Source of the DNA: Kryptolebias marmoratus
Lineage: Eukaryota > Chordata > Actinopteri > Cyprinodontiformes > Rivulidae
Reading direction: 5' to 3'
Length of the DNA stretch: 64,000 nt
NCBI RefSeq assembly: GCF_001649575.2
Contig: NC_051431.1
Span: 11,105,930-11,169,929, forward strand
Shown here: in pieces, positions 49,374 to 59,121 of the stretch
Position numbering within the stretch: position 1 is the stretch's first letter
Layout of the letters: the number at the start of each line of letters is the position of its first letter
The notes under the pieces: generated by a model
What the model was told of the DNA's origin: nothing
Seen by the model: only the letters and a program-made list of their open reading frames with translations
Databases searched by the model: none
Translations under genes and position numbers: made by a program

Positions 49374-50372
49374 TTATAAACCCAGCTGAGAGGAAAGCGT
49401 AGGGTCTCTCCTCTGAAGGTGTTCAATCATCTTCCCGCTGGCTTCGTTTCCTTTCCTCTTCACCGAGTCCAGGAGACAGCGGGCCTTGTCCACTCGGGAC
49501 TTGTTCTCCTCCAGGATGGCGTCCTTCTCCCCTTCGTTTAAGATGCGGTCGGCGAAAAGGTCGTCCAGGAGCTGATTTATCAGCTCTTTGGATGACCTCT
49601 CCACAAAATCCCTTCTGATCTTGTCCAGCGTCGCTTCTAGAAGAAAGAACATCAAAAAAAAAATAATTAAGGATTGAGGCTACATCACCTGAGCACACAT
49701 ACAGAAACACGTTTCAGTTTTAAGCTTGAAAATACAAACTATTTATGTAAACTTAGACTGAGTTAAGGCTCAAAACAGTGAGACAAAAGTCTTCTGGATG
49801 GCTTTTTTTGTGTTATTTAACTCAATCCAACACATCGTTTGCTATATTTAGAAGTATAGAAAAAGTAAACCTGGCATTCTCCTAATTCTGGAGTTATTTT
49901 TGCAAATCTGCTGAACTTGTTTCACTTATCCTGGCCGACCAGCAGCTCAGAATGGGATCGAAACTGAAATATTTACTTTCCAGGCAGAAAACCCCCCCAA
50001 ATCAAACCAACTAGTGATCGGATCAAGTCACCTGTGCGCACCGATCTTCATGAAAACGGGGGTTTGGTCGCATTTGAATCCATTAAAAACCGCTTTTTTA
50101 TGCAGCACGAGGCGGAACAGAAGTAACCAAAAGTGAAAGTAACTCCAGCTGCGACATTTGGGGGGGTTGATGTGTCGGAACTATTTGAATGAACTCACGA
50201 TCTGTGCCGACATTTTGTCGTTTTAAATGGTTCACCTCCTGTAAAAGCAATAATATGTTCTAGGAAGACAAAAGGTGGTAAATCCGAGCCACACCCAGCC
50301 TTCTTTATGACAGACCACCAGAAGGGCAAACACTTCGTGGTTTCCTTCAACCCAGATCTTCTTACCTGCCAT
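49374..50372 (-). CDS. CARD-only protein derived from a caspase-1-like gene
   Basis: Two coding exons, 50372-50366 (ATGGCAG) and 49636-49374, give 89 aa that are nearly all CARD: MAEATLDKIRRDF, SSKELINQLLDDLFADRILN, EKDAILEENKSRVDKARCLLD, then EASGKMIEHLQRRDPTLSSQLGL and a stop. The exon-intron layout, including the 7-nt first coding exon and phase 1 junction, is identical to the two caspase genes nearby. The stop TAA (49376-49374) is followed by CCAG|GTGAGG, the same donor position used by the caspase copies, so the reading closes one codon before a preserved splice site. No caspase domain is evident downstream on this strand. By analogy with mammalian CARD16/17/18, the product could bind the CARD of caspase-1 or an adaptor and act as a decoy; this role is inferred. 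A young pseudogene is the alternative. Confidence 0.72.
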
Positions 50373-50518
50373 GGCTTCAGCTCTTGGTCTCGTTTAAAGG
50401 TCAACAAGTTGTCCTACAGTTCAACTCCTCCTTCCACTTTTATGAACAGATTAATATTCGTTGGAGGTTTGGCGTGTCGGGGCAGGAATGGCGCGTTTTT
50501 GCGCATTACGCGCAGCCA

Positions 50519-50538
50519 GGTGTGATAGAACAACTGGT
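50519..50538 (-). promoter_or_regulatory. 20-bp block shared by the CARD-only and caspase promoters (copy 1)
   Basis: Read on the minus strand it is ACCAGTTGTTCTATCACACC, ending 146 bp before the CARD-only start codon. The identical 20-mer occurs on the plus strand at 53207-53226 before the caspase start codon. A partial copy (AGAACAACTGGT) is at 52410-52421. Identity across otherwise diverged flanks suggests a retained promoter or first-exon element. Confidence 0.55.
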
Positions 50539-50549
50539 TGAAACCTATG

Positions 50550-51972
50550 AGCACCGCAGATGTTTCTAAAGCATAGGTGGCTGTGTTGATGCCTGATGAA
50601 AATGTTGCTAACGTAACAAAACTGTTCGCAAAAAGTTAATCAGACATCATATCTGGCGAATAAATTTCTGATTTCGCGGGCTACACTGACGTGGCAAAGA
50701 ATTGATATTCACAGAAAAGCATTCAGAGCAAAGAATCTTGCACAAAGAACAGAGTCGTTCACACGACCAGATTGACTTGTGACACATCTCCCTCATATAT
50801 AAGCATACAAGAATCAAACTGCTGGCATGCAGCTATAACAGTAATCTTAACTGAAAGTGGACGTTCTCTGAATATATACTTCTGAATTTAAAAAAAAAAT
50901 CTGTTTCACAATTGAGTGTCATTCCTCTTGCTTACCTTATGCTGTAAAGCAAAATAGACGTCTTTGAGCAACAAGTCCTCCCATTTTGTAATTTCCTGAG
51001 TGTAAATATAAATCCATGTATTATTCAAGACGTACCGCTTTTTTAAGCATCTTGTTAAGAACACCTGTGGACAACAGAGTGCATTGAGTTTCTTTTTTTT
51101 TCAGTGCACGTTACGTCTTTAACCCCTAGTTGGCCGTGGCAGATAGGTGCTGCCTCTGAGCCAGGTTCAGCTGGAGGTTTCTTCCTGTTAAAAGGGAGGT
51201 TTTTTTCAACTGTCATTACTGTAAGTCAATGACTCTATGCATTTTTTGTTGTAAAATAGCGCTATATCAATACAAAAACTGAATTAATTTGAGTTGGCTG
51301 TCGATCTGCACGTCAAAGTCAAAGTCAAAGTCAGCTTTATTGTCATTTCTGCAATATATCACAGACATACTGAGAACTGAAATTTCTGTTCTCTCTGGGC
51401 TCCCTGGCCACACAAGAAAAGTGTTTAAGAATTATAGTAACAAAAAGAACAAAAGACACAAATGACAAAATTGTAACCAAAATGTGAATAACAAGTTTGA
51501 ACAGTGCAAATTATAAAACAAACAAACAAAAAAAAACCTACATTGTTTAACGGAATAACTGTATCAGAAAAGTTGCTGGTTGGGCTCTATCCAAATCCCA
51601 TAACACAAGTGCAAATATGACAACCATGGAAATAATTCATACACCGAGTTCTGCATGACTCCTGCAGGGACAACACAGACAGCTGCCCATCGTGCACAAC
51701 GATTAGTAAATAATACGGAAATACGGTTTGATGGCGCGTCTTTCAATCACAACTGAACTGTGCACATAGCTATATTCTTTACCATACCTACAGTTCGTGA
51801 ATTATGCTCACATTTCTGCAGAAAATAACTGTGGAACTGTATTTTAGCAGATCCGACCTAGAATAAGTAGTGACAATCGGGGTCCGCACGCAGATGTTTG
51901 TAAACATTAGGTGGCTATGTCGTTGCCTGTTTAAAACCCTGCTAACGTCACAAATGGTTTGGCAATTTTTTA
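50550..51972. repeat. duplicated block of about 90 bp upstream of the CARD-only gene
   Basis: 50550-50640 and 51888-51972 share CGCAGATGTTT, TAGGTGGCT(G/A)TGT, TTGATGCCTG / CGTTGCCTG and GCTAACGT(A/C)ACAAA in order. Outside these limits similarity stops. The intervening DNA has no gene. Confidence 0.6.
51120..51420 (+). mobile_element. teleost retroposon tail followed by a second repeat piece
   Basis: 51120-51290 contains GAGCCAGGTTCAGCTGGAGG, TTCTTCCTGTTAAAAGGGAG and AAATAGCGCTATATCAATAC, typical of a common teleost retroposon 3' tail; its reverse form is at 18470-18720. Immediately after, an AAAGTC tandem (51312-51332) leads into CAGCTTTATTGTCATTTCTG, which looks like another interspersed repeat. 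No coding capacity. Confidence 0.6.
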
Positions 51973-53206
51973 AATCATGCAAACAAAACTTTGCTTATGT
52001 AAGGGGAGCCTGGCAATTGCGCCTTCACAGTACTAAAGACATCTCGCCGCAGACTCATTACAGAAATTAGAAGGCTGCGCGATTTATGGTTACTTACATT
52101 ACAATCACTTTAAGGATGTAAAGTACGCGCTCTGCTTTCGTTTAAAGCATGCGAATGACGGATAACCGTCACTGGCAAACCTATTAAATATGTCAAACGC
52201 TGACAGCAAGTATTTTTCTATTCCATAAAATAAACTCCCCAAAAAATATTACCTAGATTCGAACTGGTGTCAGCGTCCACCACGAGTAGAACTAAGGCAG
52301 CCTTGATCTTTAGACTATCATAGCAATAACACTCACACCATCCCTGCCTGATAGTTCAATATCAGTTCTATATTAACCCACAGCTGTTGATGCTTTTGAA
52401 AACAGTGTTAGAACAACTGGTGACAGTCAGTCTGAAACAGTTGCGAGAACATTTCAACGCAATTTGGATGTAAAAGGGTATATACGGTCTGTCTCTTACG
52501 ACGAAGTATTAGGGCCACTTGATGAAAATAATAAAGACGAACTTTGTTTGAAGTAAAAGGACGAGAAAAAATCAATAGGTGAAGATGAAACTGGCACAAT
52601 AACCTGCAGTAGCAATGTCTGCTGTAAATGAGTTAGGAACTTTGTTTTTAAAGAAATTCTTTTCACATAATCCTGTGGAAACACGTTTAATCAGCAAAGG
52701 AGCTATTTATTGCTATTGTTTCAGTCAGTGTGTAATTTAAATATATCATATGAGGGAGATATGAGAAATAAAAAAAACAGTCGTTCTTCTAAAACCTTTT
52801 ATTTTATTTGCCATGGTTCAACATTTATATAGGCTTTCAGGGATTAAGTAGGGCTTTGGGATCTGTTTTATGGCATCTTGAGATCTATTTCGATCTTCCT
52901 TCGGTGATTTTCAAACTCGCAAACAGCACATAAAACCAATTTCTGCGTAATTTACAAGCTCTGTGTCAGCGGTTTTGCAAATATTATTTCACAAAAAGCA
53001 ACATACAATATTAAAACAATAAAGCGTCTTTCTAGTGAGTTATTCGTGATATCTTTATGGATAACTTACGGAATCAGATCGTATTTTGCAAAGATTTGTA
53101 GTTCTTTAAGTTGAACTCGCATTGTTTATTTCCTGGTTCGGTAAAGGGGTCCTAACAAGCCACGCCCACAAAACATCTTCCTTTCCCAGCTGCCACTATT
53201 CTCTCC
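51973..53206. other. upstream region of casp1, no gene seen
   Basis: AT-rich sequence without repeats I recognise, apart from the partial promoter 12-mer at 52410-52421. Open frames on either strand are short and match no family. Confidence 0.5.
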
Positions 53207-53226
53207 ACCAGTTGTTCTATCACACC
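53207..53226 (+). promoter_or_regulatory. 20-bp block shared by the CARD-only and caspase promoters (copy 2)
   Basis: It is identical to the minus-strand block at 50538-50519 and ends 78 bp before the caspase start codon. A CCACGCCCAC box lies about 45 bp further upstream. No TATA box is obvious. Confidence 0.55.
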
Positions 53227-53304
53227 GGACCAGAGACAGTCAGGAAGTTTCTGGTTTCTGGTCAGATCTCAGCTCGAACCCTTCAGAGATTTTAGAGTTG
53301 AACA

Positions 53305-56300
53305 ATGGCAGGTAAGAGAACTGACATCGCAGTTTGCAGATATGACTAATGCCAGAGTTTAGATTTGCGCTTTTTTCTTTTTCTTTCAATGGCCGAACTG
53401 CGCCGTTTTATTCTGCGTCAGATCAGATCAGATCAGATTACAGGCTGGTTCTAGTCAGAACCACTTTCACAGCCAAGAGCTTAACAAAGTCCAAACATGC
53501 TCCTAACATTTTGACTTAAAAAAAAAAAGTTGTATATCTTCAGATCTTTGATATTCCTCCAGCTGTTTCAAGATCAGAAAAGAAGTTAATGCAGCAGCTA
53601 AAAAGTTCTTTAAAACTTCATCTGCGCGTGCTCAAAGACCCGTGGGTTCAACAACATCTGGAGAGGCTCAGTGTAGCCAAGACATAAAGATAAAGACAGC
53701 CCCCAAACAGTTTCACTCAGATATAAAACTACAGTACTTGTCTTCTGTCAACATGCAGTTTTACTAACCAGGCAAGGGCGTAAACCATAGGGGGGTAGAG
53801 GGGGTCCGGACCCCCCCACCTCAAATAATGGAATGGGATTTTAGCCTTGTAACCAAGGAATCATTTCAAACTACAACTTTGCTTCTTTTCTGCACTTGTT
53901 GGAGGGATGAGATCACATCAACCCTCTCAGGTCTTTAAGGGAAGACTCCACGTGTTGTTTACGGTATCATAGAGGCTCCATGACCACAAAGATCTAATGA
54001 AAGGATGAATAGTGACTTTAGTTGATGCATTCAAACAGATTTAATTCCTGCAGATCACCAATTTGACCAAACAAACCCTTGAGTTTTACATTTGGGAACT
54101 TGAGATGGAATAAATGGTTTTCACTCGACTGCAGTTACATTTTGCGACGCCCATATTTCCTGTGGCTTTATTTGGATAACTGTAAGCTGAAACAGTTTCT
54201 TTCTGCATCTTTGCCATTCCAGAAAAGGAGCTTTTAAATGTGAGACGCTCCTTTGTGGATAAAGTGTCCAAAGAAATGATTAACCAGCTCCTGGACGGCC
54301 TCTTGGCCGACGGTGTCTTCAACTCTGAGCAGAAAGATTCAGTCCTCGAAGAGAACGACAGCAGAGCCGACAAGGCCCGCGCTCTCATCGACAAAGTGAG
54401 GCAGAAAGGACCCGTAGCCAGCAGGAAGATGATCGATTGGCTGGAACAAAAGGACCCAATGCTTCACAAAGAGCTGGGTTTGTCCTCTGCTCAGCCTGCT
54501 CAGCCAGGTGCGAAGAACGATGTGTGAGCTGCTGTGGAATAAAAGTAAAATGAAAGTGCTTCTCATGAAATACCGTTATGGGTTTGTGTTTCTAGCTGCG
54601 TCGCCCCCGGCAGCTCAGAGTAACTCCACGGCATCTAAAAGCACCATCGAAGAGTTCTGGAAAACAAAACTGAACAATTCAAGCGTCAGTATTTCACTCA
54701 GCTCACATCTTTACCCAGAGAAAACACTGATAGAATGTACGTTTCACACACTTAATGATAAAAAGAAACCATCTCATGCAGTTCATCACAAGTCAGTGGT
54801 GTTGTTTTCTAACTCACCTATAATTTAAAGAAAAGTCAACTTTTTTTTGCTGACTTTGCCTTTTTTTTCATTTGTCCCTCAGGTTTATCCTGTGACCAAA
54901 GCTTCGTATAGTAGTCGCGTTGCCCTGCTGATCACTAATATCAAGTTTTCTCACGAGAACCAAAGAAACGGAGCCGAGAAGGACGAGGAGAACATGGAGA
55001 AACTGCTGAGACATTCAGGATATGAGGTGGTGAAACACAGAAACCTCACTGGAAAGGTACTTCATTTAAAGAAAAAAGAAAAAGGGAAGCTCATAGAAGT
55101 GATTGATATGGAAGTAAAGCATCTGATCCGTTCTTTCAGGCGATAGATGACGCTTTAAGAACCTTCGCTAAACATCCCAAACTGAGAGAGGCCGACAGCG
55201 TGTTCGTGGTCATCATGTCTCACGGAAAGCTCGGCGTCATTCTGGGGGTCGACTGGAAAGACGGCGACGCGAAACCGGACGAGTTTCCCATCAACAGCAT
55301 TTTCAAACTCCTGGGTCCAGAGAACTGTCCGGAGCTGATAAACAAACCCAAGATCATCGTCATCCAGGCCTGCAGAGGAAGTGATTAACACAAAACACTC
55401 TGAAAACTCACCTTGGCTTCATTCGGGAGTCGAAATGTTCCCTCTTACCTCACGCTGTTTCTTCCAGGTCAGAAGGGTCAGGTTCTCGTCAGCGACAGTC
55501 CAAACCAAGCCGATAACGTTCCACAACCCAGAGACGAGGAAGTCATCGAGGAAGACAAGATTCTGTGCGTACACAGAGAAAAGGACTTCATTCCTCTCCT
55601 CTCCAGCACCCCCGGTAAGTTCAGATACAGCTTTAGTAAGAAAGCTTTAGTTCAGAAAACCCAAAAAACCTCCGATCAGGACCGATTTAAAAGATTTTCA
55701 CTCCAGTTATTGTACCTGAACATGACCCAGGCTGCAAAATGAGTCACAACAGAGAATTTTTCAATATAGAATCATTATTATTGTCAAATTCTCCTCAAAA
55801 TGATCCGTAGTTTGTTGAAATCTGGTGATTTATCACCTGGCAACAAGCTGGTTTTGTTTAGGAGAGTGCTTGTTTTTAAAACTAGATTTTTATTGGTCTG
55901 GAATGACAAAATTGGGAATTCCAGTCTTATATTTAAAAAGGAGGCTCCACAAACATTATACGAAGGGATTTCCTGGCGCTGCGGCAGCTGGCAGAGAATA
56001 AATGTCAGTTTCATAGGAAATTATGAGGATTATAAAAAAAAAGGATAATTTCTGAAGACAAACATGTTAGAAAACTTTGATTTGAAGGTAGATTCAGAAG
56101 ATTATCTGTTACCGGGATTGTGAGAAGGTGTCTTATCTCAATTATGGCAAAAATTAATGTTTTCACTCATCATTCTAATGAGTCATTTTGCCAGGACGGG
56201 TCACATATTGTTCAGGGGGCGGGGAACAAACAAACAATCTGAAAGTCTTTAAGAAAATGGCAAAAAACAGATCCAGCAAAGCCCTGACAGGAGCTGAGAG

Positions 56301-57225
56301 GTGACCCACACCCTTCTGGGTGTGTGTCTTTGTCGTTAATAACAAATAGTTAAAAGCTCCCATTTATAATGGCTTCTTTCCTAAGTTGTCTTGTTTTTTG
56401 CACAGTTTACTATTAGGAACCATCAACAATCTGTGGTATGATTTAAGACAAAGTTGTTTTTCTTTTGTCTTTGCCCATTTTCCTGCAGATGCTGTGTCGT
56501 ACAGACATCCACAAAACGGGTCCCTCCTCATTCAGGACATTGTTAATATTTTCGACGCTGACGCACACCAGGAGCACATTCAGGAGCTTTTCAGGAAGGC
56601 AAGTGTTGCACACTGTCAGGATTTAGGGTGTTGTTTTTCTTGTTTTTGATTTCTTTTGTATTTTAGACCCTTGTTTCATGTTTTGTCCTTGTGTTCTGGT
56701 CATTATTCACCTCTCCCCAGTTTCTCATTTGTTTATCTGCCACGCCCATCTGTGTCCACTTCTCTTGATTTCCCTGTGTGCTTAAAACCCGGTCACTCTC
56801 TCCACTTCTCCGCTGGATTATTGCTCTTTGTTCAGGTTCTGTTCGTGCTGTGTCCAGTTTGTCATCCCTGCCCTGTTTTGTATTTTGTTTTGTTTTGTCT
56901 AGTTCTTGCTGCCACGTCAGCCTTTGCTTTCGTTTATCTATTAGTTAATAAATTAGTTTTTTTTAATTATGATTCTGCGCTCTGGGTTCGCCTCCTTCTC
57001 CACCCGTCTTGACACAAACTGTCTGAACGTATCAATAATGGAAACTAATCTCAGTGTTAAGGTCGGCGTTATAATGACAACGTCCGCACTGTTTCACCCT
57101 CACAGGTCATGCAACACTTCGAGACAGTTAACATGAGGAGCTGCCTGCAGATGCCGACCATAGACCGATGCACGCTGACCAAACACTTCTACCTCTTTCC
57201 GGGACTCACGGACACAAACGCCTGA
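53305..57225 (+). CDS. casp1: caspase-1-like inflammatory caspase with N-terminal CARD
   Basis: Cysteine protease of inflammasomes that cleaves after Asp and in the known family matures IL-1beta-type cytokines and gasdermin. Exons: 53305-53311, 54223-54507, 54596-54684, 54883-55056, 55140-55380, 55468-55614, 56489-56598, 57106-57225; 1173 nt, 390 aa. CARD about residues 4-90 (SKEMINQLLDGLLADGVFN). The p20 part starts near VYPVTKASYSSRVALLITN and contains the catalytic dyad: His213 in VIMSHGK and Cys263 in VIQACRG. The p10 part has FIPLLSSTPDAVSYRHPQNG and ends HFYLFPGLTDTNA. Acidic Asp-rich linkers after the CARD and between p20 and p10 would suit self-processing. The intron after 56598 has a GC donor (AAG|GCAAGT). 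This copy looks fully functional. It stands head to head with the CARD-only gene and in tandem with a broken copy downstream. Confidence 0.93.
56614..57014. mobile_element. TGTCA...TGACA element in casp1 intron 7, possible solo LTR or MITE
   Basis: The block begins TGTCAGGATTTAGGG and ends CCGTCTTGACA. It is T- and C-rich with repeated TTTTGT runs and an AATAAATTAG near its end, resembling a repeat often seen in teleost introns. A target duplication is not clear, so the class is open. It starts 15 bp after the GC splice donor. Confidence 0.45.
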
Positions 57226-57513
57226 CAGCAGCACACCGAAAGAAGGCTTTCAGACCCGACTCTGGAGCCGCCTGCTGACCCGTCTTCACAGTCAGACTTT
57301 CTCTCTGTCCTTTGATTTCAGGCTGTTTGTTAAACTGTAGAAAATCCTCCGCAGGATGACGCTGCCGTCAGCACGGTTACTCTGCAGGTGATATTCCTGA
57401 GCTCCTGATAGTGGCCATACTCTTTATCGAAACATTCAAGCTTTTTATCCATCCGTTAAAAAATTTTTTACTTGAAGGTGCCTTTTAACAGGTTTCCATC
57501 ATAAGGACCAAAG

Positions 57514-57519
57514 AATAAA
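57514..57519 (+). terminator. casp1: polyadenylation signal of casp1
   Basis: AATAAA 289 bp after the casp1 stop codon; first canonical signal downstream. Confidence 0.6.
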
Positions 57520-57670
57520 CAAACCCTGATAAAGTCCACAAGTTAAAGCATTTCACCAGAGTTACATCAGAGTATTTGATATATATTTTTATATATGTTT
57601 TACATGCACATCTATTTTTATACTCTGTTCATTTCAGAACACTCCTTTGTTGATGCTGCCTTAAGATGAG

Positions 57671-58102
57671 TACCGTATTTTCAGCACTACAGGGCGCACT
57701 GGATTATAAGACACATCGTCGTGCACCTCCCAGTTTTTGTAACTTCACGTGGACCTCGCGTGACGCGCTCCATTCAAAATGGAGGATTTCGGTGCTCTAG
57801 CGGAGCTGGTTCGCCTGTATCAGCATTTCTATGATCCCTCTATGAGAGATCACAAAGATAATCAAACGGTTCAAAACTCACGGAGGGATACTGCACCGAC
57901 GTAAGCGTCAAGAACAAACGCCTCCATCACACGGAACCCTGCACGACAATAACTGAGCCTTAATGCTGCAAGCGGTGCAGCTTTGTAGTTTAACCAAAGT
58001 CGTACTAAAACATCACGACTTCTTACATTTATAAGGTGCTCTGACGTTTTTTGAGAAAACTGAAGGCTTGTAAGTGTGCCTTATAGTCCGGAAAATACGG
58101 TA
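57671..58102. mobile_element. DNA transposon relic with TACCGTATTTTC inverted ends
   Basis: The left end TACCGTATTTTCAGCACTAC and right end GTCCGGAAAATACGGTA are inverted matches and both carry the TATAAG-type subterminal motif. The 432-bp element encloses a short piece of coding sequence for a MADF-like domain. It lies between the two caspase copies. Confidence 0.75.
57779..57904 (+). pseudogene. MADF-domain fragment inside the transposon relic
   Basis: An open frame of 41 codons starts with ATG and reads ELVRLYQHFYDPSMRDHKDN, followed by QTVQNSRRD. This matches the first two helices of the MADF DNA-binding domain (pattern L-[IV]-x-x-[VY]-x-x-x-x-x-[LF]-Y-[DN]-P-S). The usual W after N-S is replaced by R and a stop follows at once, so only part of a domain remains. 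Some DNA transposons carry MADF/Myb-like genes next to the transposase; this is probably such a remnant in a non-autonomous copy. Confidence 0.6.
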
Positions 58103-59121
58103 TGAAATATAAACTACTGAAGACTTTAAAGGGTCTGAAAACTGTTTTTATGAATTTCTGCTTGGAAAAAAAAAGAAATTAGAGAAGCTGCCAAAAACCT
58201 TTTCCTTTCTCCTTTGTTGGAAATGTCTGCTGTGACTCTGCGAGACACAAATAAACTCAATCAGAAGAAAACCAAGAGACGCATGGTTTATTGTTTGTTT
58301 TTTTAACAGAAAATTCAGAGAAAGAAATAAACATTTAAAAAGTTCATGCAGTGTGACGATGAAAAGGATCAGCAGCCGAGGCTTCATTAGATGTTGTAAA
58401 CTAAAGGGAAATCCAAAAACAGGTTCTTATTTCAGAGGAAAGTCCTTAAGAACAATAAAAACAAAAGAGTTTTAAAAGACAGAGAGGTTTTATAATGAAG
58501 GGCGACAGAACAGAAAGAAGGTTATGATCAAAAATGGGAGGAAAAGAAACCCATATGTAAACACACCGCGGTCAGACCAGTGCTAAAACCAGTCCTGGGC
58601 TTTTTCCCGGGTCGGTTTATCTCATCAAACATTATTATGTCGAAACAGCCACGGCGAGGTTTGAAAACGCCTCAGCTGAAAGCCTTTCATTTAAACATCG
58701 AGCTGAAAAAAACACAACCTGTCAAGTGAGGGTTAAAGAGAAGAAATCCATGATTAAAATTCCAAGTATGACAAACAAAAACAAAAGCCTTCCTCGGTCA
58801 TGTCTGGTTACAGTAACAGATCTGCAGGCCGGTGTTCTGCAGAGTCTCAGGTGGACAATAAGAGTGGAAGTCCCTGCAGGACGTTTCCATGAAGACGACA
58901 GAAAAGCTGCAGATCTGCCTTTGAGTGAGAAAATTAAATAATCAGATTTTATAGCTGGCTTCATTTCAGCCCTTAGACGCTCCATCCTCATCATGGTTTT
59001 TCTAGTTTGACTTGCTTCTCAAAACTTCCATGGAACTGAGATTCCTGACAGCTTTTAAAAGGCCGAGACGTTTCCTTGACGTCCACACATCTTTACCGAC
59101 TGCAGCTGGAGCCTGTGAGTG
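58103..59121. other. spacer between caspase copies
   Basis: No gene or recognised repeat. The 120 bp before the second copy's start codon include a TTTTAAAAGG box (59053-59062) but lack the 20-bp block shared by the first two CARD loci. Confidence 0.45.

Noticed and set aside
55800..56048. 82-codon frame in casp1 intron 6
   Set aside because: It sits between exons that join in phase, and I could not tie it to any reverse transcriptase or other family.
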